Notes: generated by a model not told the origin, from the sequence alone. Shown: positions 24,176 to 36,943, numbered from the stretch's first letter. The stretch: 64,000 nucleotides of DNA from Misgurnus anguillicaudatus (GCF_027580225.2 NC_073348.2:25937501-26001500); one strand, 5' to 3'. Numbers and translations: made by a program.

Positions 24176-24600
24176 TCATGACAGTGCCCCCCCAAGGAGC
24201 GGTTTCCAGATGCTCCTACAGGAAAAAAAGTGTACAGGTGGGTGGTGGAGCAAATACGTTATGAGGGAGGGACGGTGGGCCAGGTCTGTGAAGTAGCAGA
24301 GGGCATGAGACATGGGGGAGGAGGACGCCAAAATGGTGCCGGTGGAGCAGGAAGCCAAGGCGGACACAAGGGCCAAGACAGAGACCAGGGAGGAGTCGGT
24401 GGAGGTAGAGACCAGGGTGGATACGGAGACTATGGTGGCGCCAGTGGAGACAGGAACCAGGGTGGAACTGGAGACCATGGTGGCGGCGGTGGAGGCATGG
24501 ACCAGGACGGAACTGGGAACCATGGTGGAGCCGGTGGTGACTGTAACCCTGGATAGAAAGAGAAAGAGCCACTCTTTTCTTTCTCTTTCTATCTAGGTTC
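24176..24600. repeat. GC-rich minisatellite within a dispersed repeat
   Basis: Degenerate units of about 15 and 30 bp (GGTGGAGACCAGGGTGGA, ACCATGGTGG) run from about 24330 to 24550. They open several frames at once, on both strands. The left edge TCATGACAGTGCCCCCCC is typical of a repeat boundary. I do not regard the glycine-rich frame as a gene. Confidence 0.6.
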
Positions 24601-25207
24601 CATCTTGCCCTGGTTAGTGAGACAAGGGATTTCAGGAACGGCCATCTTGGCCAGGGCAGAATTTCTAAAGAGTTAAAACAGTCAAAAACATTCCCCAAAC
24701 CTTTCCTTCATATATACAAATATTTTTAAAATACAAATTCTAAACTAAAATCATACTTGGGCTCTTCTGAAAACGACCAGCATGTGGCACTAGAGAGTGC
24801 TTTAAAAGCACTGCAACGTTATTCCAGAGACCCATTTGTTGCTGTGATTTGGAAAATCCACGGCAGGTATATGTTACTAGTATCTTTTTATAAGGAATTT
24901 TACTGAATATAAAAATGTAGTACCCAGTAATATAAACCATTGTTGAGTTGTACAAGTATGATGGTTGGTCAATGTAGCATTTGTCCAGCACATCCCCTAC
25001 CATGATTGGACAGCTGTGTAAAAAAGGAAAGTGCCGTTTTACCCAAAGTTAAAGAATAAAAATGAATAAAATCAGGGCAAAATAATTTGCTAAATGTCAT
25101 TATGATACAGTACATGGGTCGTCAAAATGCAGTGTCATCAGTTTGTATAAAAATACAGAAATCTGAATGTTTTATGCAACATTTACACAAGGTGGGGAGC
25201 AGGTGTA
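24601..25207. other. Non-coding spacer
   Basis: No gene or clear repeat boundary seen. The short minus-strand frame at 24740-25003 has no recognisable domain. Confidence 0.4.
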
Positions 25208-25690
25208 AATTTTTTATACAACATGATCTCACAAATTTATGTGTTATAATCACGGAATATTTTGCTAATTTATCCCTGTCATTGTCACGCACTTTCTTTT
25301 CCATGTCAGCTCTTTTCTGTGCCTCTCTCTTACTCAGTTGTTTTTCCTATTTTTAAGCCATTGTCCCTTGGGTTACCATTGGTAACTATTGGTTTATACT
25401 TTTTTTTCAGATTTTTAAACAATTGTCAGCTGGCGTTAGGTTTAGAGTTGGGTTTGTGTAAGAAAGTCATTTTATGTCATTTTAGAGAGTCGTTCTAACC
25501 CCAAACCCAAGCGACAATGGTAAGAAAATAGGAAAAACAATTGAGTAATCAATACGTGAAACTGACACAAAAAAAATAAAGTCTGTGGTACGGACATGGA
25601 AAAATGCGGAGATCTGTGACAATGACACGGAAATATACGCAAAATATTCCGTGACTATTACACGGAAATTCATGAGATCAGGTTGTTTTA
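25208..25690. mobile_element. MITE with ATGATCTCAC ends
   Basis: The left end ACATGATCTCACAAATTT followed by ATAATCACGGAATATTTTG faces the right end (other strand ACCTGATCTCATGAATTTCC, then AGTCACGGAATATTTTG). Inner arms CCTATTTTTAAGCCATTGTC and AACCCCAAACCC are also partly inverted. A related copy is at about 55508-55925. Confidence 0.65.
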
Positions 25691-26254
25691 TACCAACTAA
25701 CATTTCGAAGATACAAACATTTTCCTGAATCTGGAAAATTTACGTCAGGACGACTGTGTGAACGATTTACTCATAAAATCGTTGTGCCCGTGTTTCATAA
25801 ATGAGGCCATGTGTGTTTAGACACATTAGAGGCAAAACTCACGGTGGACGAGTTAGCTATGACATTCAAAGCAAACGGCTGAAAGGGTTACCTGTCATCC
25901 TGGCCTTCAAGTGTGTGGCGGAAGTAGGTCCGCACAAAAAAGACACTCTGTTGTTGTTTTTGATTTACACACTTGTGCCATCGAATTGTTGTATAAATCC
26001 AATATCGCTCTCATACTGATATGGTTCTATATCAACATGGCTGTGATGGCTGGCCTAATCGCAGGCATGCTAATAGAGCTATATCACACTCCTACTTAAG
26101 CGATATTTCTTTACTATACTATTTACAATGTTTATTATATTTCAGTAGATTTAATCACAAACAGAACCTGGATAAGTTTATAAATCTATTGTAAAGCATT
26201 TTCATGGTGATGGAAGAACTTATTGTAACTAAACAGCATTAAAGAGATATTGTA
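25691..26254. repeat. Repeat remnants upstream of gene C
   Basis: About 25990-26110 is a diverged copy of the 145-bp palindrome (AATATCGCTC, GAGCTATATCACAC), preceded by TTGTTGTATAAAT. The rest has no gene. Confidence 0.45.
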
Positions 26255-26473
26255 TTCAAAGGTCACATGATTTTACACACTAACCGCAGATCAGTTTTGT
26301 TTATCTGTTCAAAAATTAGAGTAAAAGTTGAGCAGCCAACCAACCGTTAAAAACAACACAGGAAGAGCATTTACCATTATCATAGTTCAGTGTTTGACTG
26401 CACCACTTTATCGTATTTCTGTAAGATTAGAAATTTCTAAGATGACAACATGATCAAGTCTGGGTCTTAGAAT
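26255..26473 (+). promoter_or_regulatory. Putative gene C promoter and 5' leader
   Basis: This stretch is conserved with 37858-38041 upstream of gene D: AAAGGTCACATGATTT, GCAGATCAGTTTTGTTT, ACAGGAAG-GGCATT-like and CATAGTTCAGT. It contains an E-box-like GTCACATGAT (26262) and an ETS-type core ACAGGAAG. No TATA box is evident. Conservation between the two paralogs may reflect recent duplication as well as function. Confidence 0.5.
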
Positions 26474-29400
26474 ATGGTCATGGATGTTTATGAAAACATA
26501 AATTCTGTGAGAGTTCACAACATCAGGAAAGATACAAACAAACCACAACCACTGCAGCATACAGGTAATGGCATTCCTTTCTTTGTTAAGTTATAGATAC
26601 TCTCTATTTATCTTGTTTCTAATGAAGAAAATTTCAGAATAGTAAAATGTAACATCTTTTCCTCTTCAGGAAGTGAGTGTGTGAAGATGAGAAGTTACAG
26701 ATCAGTTACAGTGTGTTTGGTGCTGCTGTGTGTTCTTCTACTGACTGCAGTCATAGTGCTGTGTGTCCTGATCTATACAAACAGTCAACAGCTTAACATC
26801 AAGAACAAAAACCTCAATAAAGAGATAGACCAGCTACTAACCAAATATACCAACATCACTGAAGACAGAGACCAGCTACTAACCAAATATACCAACATCA
26901 CTGAAGAGAGAGACCAGCTACTAACCAAATATACCAACATCACTGAAGAGAAAAACCAGCTACTAACCAAATATAGCAACCTAATTAAGCTAAATGAAAA
27001 GTTAGGTCAAGAGAACATAGAACTGTGGAAGTGTTTTAATGAAAAAGGTCATCTTGAACTACACCAAACTACACAAATGTTAAAATAAAGTAATTAACTA
27101 TTGTTAAATATTTTTGTAACATTTAGTGAAGGACTGCAAAGCTGATAACTTGCTTGTTAACAGATGGTTGGAAATATTACCGGTTCAACTACTACTACAT
27201 TTCATCTAAGCTGAAAAACTGGACTGAGAGCAGAAGATACTGTAGAGAGAGAGGAGCAGATCTGATCATCATTAACAACAAAGAGGAACAAGTGAGTAAA
27301 AGACTTGGAGAGATGAACCCCTACAAATCACCACATCCAAAACAACCCCAAATAACAAAAGGTGTGTTTGACATCATGCAACGTATAATTACGATGAACT
27401 CCATTGCAGATATTTTCCAGTTCCCTTTCAGTCGGTCACTACGACGTCACGTCGTGACCGACGAATTGGGAACTCGCTTAGAGAGACCAATCTGCTTCAT
27501 ATACTACTAAAACGCCAATGAACTTGGCATTGAGATATTTGCATAATGCTGGCGCCGCCCCGCCAGGTGCGTATATAAGGCGCACGTGCAAATAGGGAAA
27601 TCAGCTTTTTCGCTTCGAAAGCCGGCTTTATCTGACTGAGAAGCTACTATCTGCTCTTCTGGGAACGGTTGCTGAAGTTGATTGACAAGCAGTATTAACA
27701 CAGCGGACGCTCGCAGTATTCCACTGCTCTGCATATTTTTTGTTTTGAGTTTAGTGTGTGCGTTGCCTTTCCCTGTGCGCATCATCAGCTGAGCACCTAA
27801 AGAGTGATTTCCCTAAAAGAGTGATACGTGAGAGCTCTGTGTCTTTTTAAAGACAGCCACTCTCTCGTATATTCGGAGATCGGCGTCCTTTTCAGGATTG
27901 CTTTTCGTCCGTGCGATCTTGGATGTGAGAGGTATAAGGGTTCCAGTTACGGTCACGAGCGCTGTCTTCATGCTTGGGCATCAAGCACTCTGAGGCTACG
28001 CTCGTGGAGAGTTTTTGTTCTCTCTGTGAGAGCATAACCCTCTTGGATTGCGGAGATGACTGACGTTTCTACGGGAATGCTGTCCGCGTCTTTGCAGTGC
28101 TGACACCGCCATGGTGCGACTGTCAAGCGCTCGCATGACGCTCTTCGCATCACTACGCTGAGGAGGACGGAGGATGCGTCCTCCACCTACCGGCCTTTCA
28201 TCCTCAGCCGGTTGAGGTTCCGGTGGAGACGGCAGAGTCGTGTTCTACGATGTCTGCCGAATCCATTTGACCTCCTTCTGGTCCCGTTCACTTCTGCAGC
28301 ATCAGAGGGGTGTCCAATTTCCTCCGAAGTGGAGTTGTTCCGGAGATGGCGGCCGTGCCCGCTCGAGCGGCGGTAACGGTAGAGTTGAAGAGGTTAACCC
28401 CTCTCCGCCCGAACCGTACCGCCCACGTGATTGGTATTTCGGAGCTGCTCGGGCCTCTCGGTCCTCTGTTCCTGGGCCTTTCTTCCCGACGGCACGAAGA
28501 GCTTATGTGGTTTGCGGCCATCCGGCCGTTCAGCTTCAGCTTTCACCCCTCACCTCCCTCACCAATGGAGCCGCTAAGGGCAGGGACCCTTCAGTGGAGC
28601 GGGGGGTTGCGATGCAGCTGCGTTCCTGGAGGGACCACCCAACCCTTCCCTCCCGTGTTTGTAGACAGTCGTCCGGTTACGGGCGCTGTCCGTCAGGCAT
28701 GCGGAGAGGCGGCTTCAGCCCTGCACGCAATAACGTTGCTACGGGTTCACCAAGGATTTACGAGGGAGGCCGCGACCTTCAGTCGTGCGATGTTCACGAC
28801 AGTGGTTCAAGATCACCACCTTTGGCTGTGTCTGGCTGACGGACGCAGGCGAGAACAACTTCTTGAATGCTCCTGTCTCACAGACCGGCCTCTTCGGCGA
28901 GGCCGTGGAGTCGTACAGCTCCGCTGCGCAGACTGAGGCGATCTCTGTGGTCATGCCCCGGCGAAGGAGAGCTGCCCTTGGTAAAAACCACCACGCCGGT
29001 TCCTCAGTCTGCCTCTCGCCGTCGGCATCCTGCGGCGACCACCTCCGTTTCCCTCCTCGGACCCCATCTCGGCAGCGCGGGGAACCGGTCGTCAGCAGCT
29101 CGCCCCTCCTGCTTAGCCGCTTCCCGTGAAATCGGGAGTTTAAGTGGCCAGTAAGCGGGCGACCTGGATTGGCAGAGGATCACTCTTCAGGAGACGGTGA
29201 TTCGCTCCTTCCCCCGATAGAGGGTCGGGTGGAAAATTCTTGGTTTGCATATGTTCCACCGGCTGTTTAGCCGGTGCCCACTAACCACACACAGAGTGCA
29301 TTCCTCTTCCCTCTCCAGGTCTCCAGAGGATCGAGAGAGCCGTGAGCGGGCACACACCAGCTCACCCTACCTCTCCTCTATCGCCAGCGGGTGTTCTGAG

Positions 29401-32400
29401 GAGTCCAAGCCCTCCACTCAGGAGACCGGACCACCAGCAAACCCTTCGGAGTCTGCGTCCTCAGCTGAGGAGACCGGACGACCGTTTCCCTCAGCAGGCT
29501 CAGGTCAGTGTCACACACACACATACTGTAGATGCTTATGCTGTCACGGCAGACGCACCGGCAGTCCCGCCTGTCCCGCCTCGCTGCCCCGCCGCGGGTA
29601 CACCGGTAGTGTCGTTAATTCTCCTCGTACGGTGCCTGGGTGCTTGGCTTCAGTTCCCAGCCCGTTTCGTTGGGTTTTACGCACAATCCGCCTCGGTTAC
29701 GAAATACAATTACCGGCACAACCCCAAAATTTCGGGCTTTCGTTTCACTATAGTGAAAGTGTCCGATGCACATGTACTGCGTGCATAAGTCGATGTCCTG
29801 CTGGCGAAGGATTATCGAGCCGGTCCCTCTTACCGAGATGATGATATGATGATAGGGTTTTCCAGCCTTTATCTCATAGTACCCAAAATACGCGGTGGGT
29901 TACGATCGATTTGATTTACGCCCGGCTCTACAGAGGTGGTCTTTTTTTGGATGATAACGCCGAGGCTCGTATTTCAATATTCAGATCGGTTTGCAGCCTT
30001 AGACCTGTAAGACGTGTACTTTTGTGTCCATCTCCCCTCGCCTTAGACCGTTTTTTCGCTCTGCGTCGTGGGGTGGGCATATTAATATTAAGTACACCAT
30101 TCGAGCTGTCTCTCTCTCTCCGTGTCTCCATGAAAGTGCTAGTCACGGCATTAAAATATCAGAGAGAGAGCGTTGTTCGCATTCTGCTTTATTTACGTTG
30201 ACTTATAATAGCCCGTTCTTGGCAGACGTGTGCGAACACAGAGACTTAATGCTTCGGCATCTCGCTTGTTTAAGTCATCAGGTCGACTGGGAAAGAGCAA
30301 CTTTGCCCCGTGCAGAGGATCCTTTTTCTCAGTATGGAATTAGACTCGATCAACTAATTGGCGTGTTTTACAAGAGCGCGCAACTAGTCAGTTCTGACTT
30401 GCCTCGGTTTAATTCGAGGGAAGTACGCGGTCCCTCTGAAACAATTTCAGAAGCTCCTGGACATATGACAGCATGCTGCAGCTGTGACGCTGCTCGAGCT
30501 GCGTCATATGAGACCGCTTCAGCGTTGGCTTTACGATCGAGTCTCGAGGAGAGCGTGGCGTACCGGCATACATTGTGTAAACACTACACCTGCGTGTCAT
30601 TTAAATTTCCCCGTAGTAGACCCAGCATTTCTGATAGCAAGATATGCCTCTGAGGGGTCTCCTCGCATTCTGTAGCATGCGATGCCCTAAGCACGGGATG
30701 TTCAGCCACGTATGACGGGCTTGCAGTCTGGGGTGTGCATAGCACCCCAACTGCCGCGAGCGGTGCGCTGTATATCTGGGACTTGTACGCTCCGCTATGG
30801 AGATGCGAGGGAAGGATGTATTTGTCGACACCGATAACTTTGCGACTGTTGCGTTATTTACCGTTAAGGCGGTTTTGCGCTCTCGTCACCTGTCGCATCT
30901 CGCTCGTCATCTCCTCCTTTGGAGTCAGAAGCATCTGAGGTCCCTTCGTGCCATTTACATCCCGGGATCGCTCAATACAGCGGTACGCGCTTCCCGAGCT
31001 GCGCCCCCGGCGAATGGCGACTCCACCCCCAGACGGTCCAGCTAATTTGGAAGAAGTTCGGTTGTGCGTAGATAGATCTGTTTGCGTCGCCGGACGATAC
31101 CCACTGTCGCCTATTTTATTCACTAACGAGGGCAGCCTCGGCGTGGATGCGTTGGCACACAGCTGGCCGCGGGGGGTGCGTAAATACGCATTCCTTCCAG
31201 TGAGCTTTATTGCGCAGACACTGTGCAAAGTCAGGCAGGACGAGGAGAGCCTTTTATTAATCGTCCGTACTGGACGACCAAGAATTGGGTTTCATAGTTA
31301 ATGCTCCTCGCGACAGCCCTCCCTGGCGGATTCCCCTGAGGAAGGACTTTCTTTCTTAGGAAGGGGCACATTTGGCACTCGCGCCCCGACCTGTGGATAT
31401 CCATGTATGGTCGTTGAGCGCGCGCAAGGTTTAGGTGATTTATCGCAAGCGGTATCTAACACCATCGACGCGGTTCGAGCACCGTCCACAGGACGGGCTT
31501 ACGCGCTTAATGAAACCTTCTCGTCACCTGGTGCTCTTCGCAACGCGAGGACCCAGAGAATGCCTTTAACATTATGCTTTTATATCTTTAACATGGGTTA
31601 GATGGTAGGCTGTCCCTCCGCCATTAAAGTTGATATCGCCGCTATTTCTGCTCATCACTCACTTATCTACGGCAGATCAGTTGGCCAGCATGATTTAATT
31701 ATTACACTTTAAGAGGCGCTCGTAGGCTAAACCCCTCGCGCCCTCCCTCTTTACTCCTGAGACCTGTCCATGGTGCTGAAGCCTTCTGGTCTCATATTTT
31801 AGCCTTTGCAGTCTGCGAGTCTGAAGTTTTTTATCAATGAAAACTCTGACCCTGCTAGCATTGGCCTCCATGAAGAGAGTAGGGGATTTACATGCATTCT
31901 CTGTTGACGATTCGTGCTTTTAGTTTGGTCCTGCTGCCTCACTGAAGACCCAGACCAGGCTACGTGCCCAAAGTTCCCACCACTCCCTTCAGAGATAAGG
32001 TGGTGAGCTTGCAAGCGTTGCCTTTGGAGCAGGCAAACCCAACCGAGGCTTTGTTGTGCCCCGTACGCGCACTGCGATTCTACGTGGTCCGCACACAAAG
32101 CTTCAGGACCTCAGACCAGCTCTTTGTTTGTTATGGTGGCCAGCAGAAAGGGAAAGCTGTCACTAAGCAGAGGATGTCTCATTGGATAGTTGATACTATC
32201 GCCCTGGTTTATAATTTGCAGGGCATTCCTTGCCCTTTAATTTGAGAGCGCACTCCACTTGGAGTGTTGCCTCATCTTGGGCTCTAGCTCGTGGTTTCTC
32301 GCTAACAGACATCTGTAGAGCTGCTGGTTGGGCGACACCTAATACGTTCATTAGATTTTACAATGTTCGTATCGAGCCTGTATCCTCTCGTGTTCTTTTC

Positions 32401-34913
32401 CTCACCAGGGAGGGCACGGAGAGCAGACTCGCAAGTCGGCTTGCAGCCTCCGACTGAGGCTCCAAATTGAGTTTTCAGTATGGAAGGCTAACAGAGCAAA
32501 AATGCGTAATGGTGTGATTTGCTCTCTCCACTGCCTTGACAGCCTTTGTTGCGGAGCATTGGCTGTCAGCCTTTCACTAGCTGTATTCTTACGAACCTAC
32601 TTGTTTGGCTTGGGCCCCACATTGCGTCCCAACGGGTTCCTTTGTGAGTATTATTCTGTGGGGTTGATCCTACTAGCCCACGTTTCCCTTAGCAGAGCAC
32701 TGCTTTGCTTACACAGCCACGGCTGTCATTTAGACCTCAACTACGGTTGACTTTCGCCCACCAATAGCCCTTAACGGGGCGGTGGCTTCCGCAGCGTCCC
32801 TATACCGCTCAGATAGGGCGCTTCCCAGTCGCTGGCACTACTGTGGGTTAAAGGAACATCTAGTGCCCGGCCTTCTGCCTTAAAACCTAATTCTCCTTAT
32901 CCTTAAGTGGAACCGGAGGGCTTTACGCAGACACTGGAAGAGGTCAGCCCTCAGTGGCGTTTTGGTAGGGATTCCCAATTCGTCGGTCATGACGTGACAT
33001 CGTAGTGACCGACTGAAAGGGAACGTCTCGGTTACGGATGTAACCCTCGTTCCCTGAAGGAGGGAACGGAGACGTCACGTCCCGTCGCCACAGGTGCTGC
33101 CACCTGCTGTTTAGGCCGGTCACCTTCCGGCTTTCTCAGCGAACAGAAGCTGATTTCCCTATTTGCACGTGCGCCTTATATACGCACCTGGCGGGGCGGC
33201 GCCAGCATTATGCAAATATCTCAATGCCAAGTTCATTGGCGTTTTAGTAGTATACGAAGCAGATTGGTCTCTCTAAGCGAGTTCCCAATTCTTCGGTCAC
33301 GACGTGACATCTCCGTTCCCTCCTTCAGGGAACGAGGGTTACATCCATAACCGAGACGTTTTCTTCAAAATACTCACAAATTTTAAAGGTCCCACTCTTT
33401 CTGTGTGTTTGAAGCTTTGATTGTGTTTACACTTAGCAGAGCCGTTTGAGCCAAAGCTGGCAACTGACGTATTCCTGTGGGTGGAGTTTAGTCAAAAACT
33501 GTTTTATTAACGTCATTCAATCGGAAAGTAGAGGGCTGTAGTCTTAACCGGCCATTCGCTGTAGGCTTTGAAAGAGAACTTCTGTTAAAGAAAATATATC
33601 GCCTGGCAGTGAACTTTGAGCTTTATCATTTTGCAGGTATTATTTATGCTATACCCATACGGAAATGTAATATATGACATATATGTCCCTATATCGAAAC
33701 CGATCTTGGCATATATGTTACATATATATGCAATATATTAATATCACATATATAGATCCTCTGGATATATGAATATATAGGTTTAAAACATATATGAAAT
33801 ACTCATATTAAAAAGAAGAGAACTTCTGTTAAAGAAAATATATCACCTGGCAGTGAACTTTGAGCTTTATCATTTTACACTAACTAAAGTTTGAAAAATG
33901 GGATCAGGACGAACATGACCTTTAAGACTTTAGCGTACTTGGGTACAGATCATAAAGTGTAGTGTGAGTAAGCAGCGGACAACCATACTCTGGGTATGTG
34001 ATTGTTTGTGATTGCGCCCTAAGTTACAGTCACTATGTTTGCAGGTGATATTCATGGTCATCTTGAAAACATTTAAAAACACAATTTAATAACAAAACAA
34101 AAGTAAATGCCAAACATCAAACACATTACAAAAACACTATAAAACAATATCCAGGCCTGGTCCTCTCTTGTCCTCCACCGTCATCGTTCCTACATTCATA
34201 CTTTCCAGACTCCTCCGTGGCCGTGGGATAAGAGACTGGTGTGCCTCACATGTTATGCTCATTAACAATCGCATCACCAGTTTCGCACCGCTCCCACGGC
34301 TCTCGCCCGCCTTGCTCATCACAGTAATAAACCCCAAACACTGACTGTGTGAATGTAGCTACAGTGATGCAGATCATGTATCTGAATCTGAGGACCTCTT
34401 AATATTGGTACTAAATTAAAACTAATGATCATGAAGTAACACATTCAACATATCAGGCATCTTTTTCGTAAGATCTGCACCTTAAACACACTTTAATAAG
34501 TTAACATGTTTGAACAGGGGTGTTCTGTGTGAGAGAAGGTATAAATGTGCTACTGTTTCAATTTCTCAGGATTTTATTAAGAAGATACTTGGTACAGCGA
34601 GATACTGGATTGGTTTGACTGACATTGAAGTTGAGGGCAGATGGAAATGGGTTGATGGCATGACACTGACCACTGGGTGAGAAATCACTAAATTTAACGG
34701 ATTATTATCCAATACATGATTTTCAGAGTCAGTATCATATCACACAGAAACAACACTGAAGATCTAATGATGATCTTTTGTTTCAGATTCTGGGTGACAC
34801 CACAACCTGATGGCAAAATAAATGAGAACTGTGTTGCATCAACTTCATCAGGATGGTTTGATTATCAGTGTACTAATTCAATGAAATGGATCTGTGAGAA
34901 GAACAAAACATAA
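26474..34913 (+). CDS. Gene C: C-type lectin-like type II receptor, QPD type
   Basis: Exons are 26474-26564, 26670-27047, 27164-27291, 34570-34676 and 34787-34913 (stop TAA). They total 831 bp, 276 residues, with AG/GT at each junction. The tail carries D-V-Y-E-N-I. A transmembrane run follows, then four 14-residue stalk repeats of the form N-I-T-E-E-R-D-Q-L-L-T-K-Y-T, each with a glycosylation site. The lectin domain has W-I-G-L, Q-P-D, N-E-N-C and W-F-D-Y-Q-C. Q-P-D is the galactose-type triplet in the C-type lectin family, so ligand preference may differ from A and D. I chose the ATG at 26474 because the ATG aligned with gene D's start (26453) runs into TAG after six codons. Intron 3 is 7.3 kb owing to a DIRS-like insertion. 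Confidence 0.85.
28050..29650 (+). pseudogene. DIRS gag-like region, decayed
   Basis: Several overlapping open frames of 95-208 codons occur (for example 28310-28936 and 29245-29841), but none spans the region. They are rich in S, P and R. Position upstream of the RT supports a gag role; I see no conserved motif. Confidence 0.45.
29650..31250 (+). pseudogene. DIRS reverse transcriptase / RNase H region, decayed
   Basis: Fragments recognisable as DIRS polymerase are spread over three frames. W-V-L-R-T-I-R-L-G-Y lies near 29670. A stretch near 29985 corresponds to the A-A-L-D-L RT motif. Near 30890-30980 comes L-A-R-H-L-L-L-W-S-Q then I-Y-I-P-G-S-L-N, typical of the region after RNase H. Stops and frame changes separate them, and the catalytic centre of RT is not preserved in any frame, so this is not functional. 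Confidence 0.6.
31407..32460 (+). pseudogene. DIRS tyrosine recombinase, decayed
   Basis: An N-terminal part is near 31430-31500 (D-L-S-Q-A-V-S, then R-A-P-S-T-G-R). The C-terminal catalytic part is near 32230-32400, with D-I-C-R-A-A-G-W and F-I-R-F-Y-N, where the Y is the likely nucleophile. The H-S-T-W at about 32238 sits where an HxxR motif is expected, so the arginine seems lost. Frames at 31407-31601, 31964-32245 and 32230-32457 are separate, showing frameshifts and stops. The enzyme would recombine circular cDNA into the genome; this copy should be dead. Confidence 0.6.
33361..34569. repeat. Rest of gene C intron 3: dispersed repeats
   Basis: A direct repeat of about 65 bp (AGAGAACTTCTGTTAAAG to TTATCATTTT) lies at about 33570-33635 and 33816-33882, around an AT-rich stretch with ATATAT-type short motifs (33637-33815). 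From about 34135 to 34330 is an unidentified repeat with an open minus-strand frame. From about 34325 the sequence is paralogous to gene D intron 3 (CCCCAAACACTGACTGTGTG against about 48400). Confidence 0.5.
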
Positions 34914-35440
34914 AACACTATTATATGCAATACATGTTTATTCAGGGTATTTTAAACATCCTTTAAGGGTTGAAAAGGCCTACTGAAGTGCCTTGCAACG
35001 TGCAGCATTATTTGATGTGGCGACGTCATATTAACTGAAACAGGAAGTCAGTGCAGAACTATTGAGAATGCCCTCCCCCTTTTCTCAAATACCCAATAGC
35101 ATTTCCTTTATAACACAGCCCAACAAAGCTGCATTTGACATCTTGTGAGTGCCACAGTTGCATTAAAATAAAGTATAATAAAGTACTGGTTTCTACAGAA
35201 TAAAAACAATGATAACATTGATGTGTAACATATGTTTGTGTGTATGCCTCAGTGTTTGTTTTCTTTTATACTCATCATAAAATATATGTCAAAGTGATGC
35301 ATATCTGCAGAATGCATATGTGGTCATTTTGACCCTGTACAGGGTCCGCAGAGTTAAACAAGTTAATATGTGACATTTATATATTTTAAGAAGAACATTC
35401 TCCTGAAAGGCATTTTGTGAAACTTATGAAAATCACAAAA
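34914..35440. other. 3' flank of gene C
   Basis: No gene. The first 60 bp (TATATGCAATACATGTTTATTC) is the empty-site counterpart of the hAT insertion downstream of gene D. About 35335-35360 is a repeat end also seen at about 14070. Confidence 0.5.
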
Positions 35441-35494
35441 AATGCTGGGGGGCAACTTTTTAAAAAAATGGCTGGCGGGGAATGAGTCAAATTG

Positions 35495-35640
35495 TAGATT
35501 AGTATATTGCTTGCTGCTGTGTGTTCTTTTACTGACTGAGAGAGACCAGCTACTAACCAAAAATACCAACATCACAGAAGTGAGAGACAAGCTACTAACC
35601 AAATATAGCATCACAGAAGTAACCAAAGTCAGACATGTAA
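35495..35640 (+). pseudogene. Relic of a lectin exon 2
   Basis: The frame reads L-L-L-C-V-L-L-L-T directly into E-R-D-Q-L-L-T-K-N-T and two stalk repeats with N-I-T. The second half of the transmembrane segment found in genes A-D is missing by an internal deletion. There are no flanking lectin exons within reach, so this is the remains of a further lectin unit between C and D. Confidence 0.75.
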
Positions 35641-35752
35641 CTCTAAACCTTGGCTCAAACTAAATGCTTTACTCTATACTCAAGTTATGAATAAAAAAGC
35701 ATGTAAAGCCACTGTAAATTAATTTAGATTTGATTAACTTGAGCCTGAAAGC

Positions 35753-36905
35753 CAGGGCCGGTTTTTGCTATGGGCAATGTGGGCAAACGCCCAGGGCGCA
35801 ATCTATGTGAGGGCGCACGAGCGCCCTAAAAAAAAAAAATTATATCAAAACCATTTCCATGTCAAGTTAGTGCTGAGAAACACAGTTGTGTGCGTGTCAG
35901 AAGAGGCACGGGTGAGGGGGGCGGGGAATCAACTTGCGACTGCAAGTCCCTCGCTCGCCTTAAGGAGGGTGAGCAAGGGATTGACTGATCCCAGGCCAGA
36001 GGCCACACAACACAAACTGCTGCGTCTGCTTCCAAGTAAATTGTATTTTTCATTCCTAAAATTAACATAGACCCATATACCTACGAACATGTTATCAATT
36101 GGGTTATGTGAAAAAAATTCTGTAGAGTCATCTAACTTACGTGACTCACGTCACGTGACTCCGGTTGATTGACGGGTAAAACGGACGTTGTTGTTGGCAA
36201 AATGTAATGCAAAGTTAATAATGTCGAGTCTTCATCTTCATCATCATGGATCAAATTAAAAGACCAAAGTAGCCATCTCAGTTGCCCGGTTCAGGAAAAG
36301 AAGATGAGGAGAAACGGGCAAAAGATAAAGGTATGCCGATTTCTAAGAGTGACAACGTGAGTGACGTGACAGTAGGAAATAGGCTATTTATATTAGCCTC
36401 ACACTCTTGCTAATATCTTGCTATTAGCCACAGAATACGATTGTATTTGGTTTTAGTTTTGCTGAACTAGCAACTATTAGAATTGAGGCATCATGCCATG
36501 CAACTAAATTCACTCTATAGGCAACACAGTCTAGTTTGTGTGTGCAACACAAAAAAGTGCAAATTCACACAGACCTCATGACTGTGTAATTTTTTATTGC
36601 TTTACGCTATATGTGCCAACTTAAATAACTTCTAATATACATTGACATGGCATTTTGTAAGCTACAGTGATATAGCTTTTTAAATAATTTGTAGTGTATG
36701 CTTAGTTTATATATGATGTTAACAAATACTAATAAAATGTGTGTTATGGTCATTTTAATTGGGTAACTGATGCATGTGTGAAATAAGCGTATCTTACTTA
36801 CATAATTGTATCTTAATTGTAAATTCAGGGGCACTTCTGGAATATTTTAGAGCTAGAGCACCCACTGGCCAAAATGAGGAGTCAGATACTTCCACAGCAG
36901 CAACT

Positions 36906-36943
<38 letters not shown>

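Larger units (their letters stand above)
27420..33360 (+). mobile_element. DIRS-like tyrosine-recombinase retroelement in gene C intron 3
   Basis: The element begins and ends with GTT (27420 and 33358-33360). Long inverted terminal repeats (about 27445-27605 and 33148-33312) share AACGCCAATGAACTTGGCAT and GTGCGTATATAAGGCGCACG-type sequence. An internal complementary region (about 32970-33080) joins the complement of the left edge (CTGAAAGGGAAC) to that of the right edge (AACGTCTCGG), overlapping by AAC. No target duplication is seen. This is the diagnostic DIRS layout. Coding parts are in order: gag-like, RT, RNase H, recombinase, all interrupted. A TATATAAG near 27575 may be a promoter element. 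Confidence 0.85.

Noticed and set aside
24230..24596. Glycine-rich, collagen-like frame
   Set aside because: Three frames on both strands are open across the same minisatellite, and the repeats are not strict G-X-Y triplets.
28240..28936. Two overlapping frames of about 200 codons as host genes
   Set aside because: They lie inside the DIRS-like element upstream of its RT, have no intron signals and are best read as decayed gag.
35442..35663. Short intact lectin-like gene
   Set aside because: It has only part of an exon 2, with half of the transmembrane segment deleted and no lectin exons in reach.
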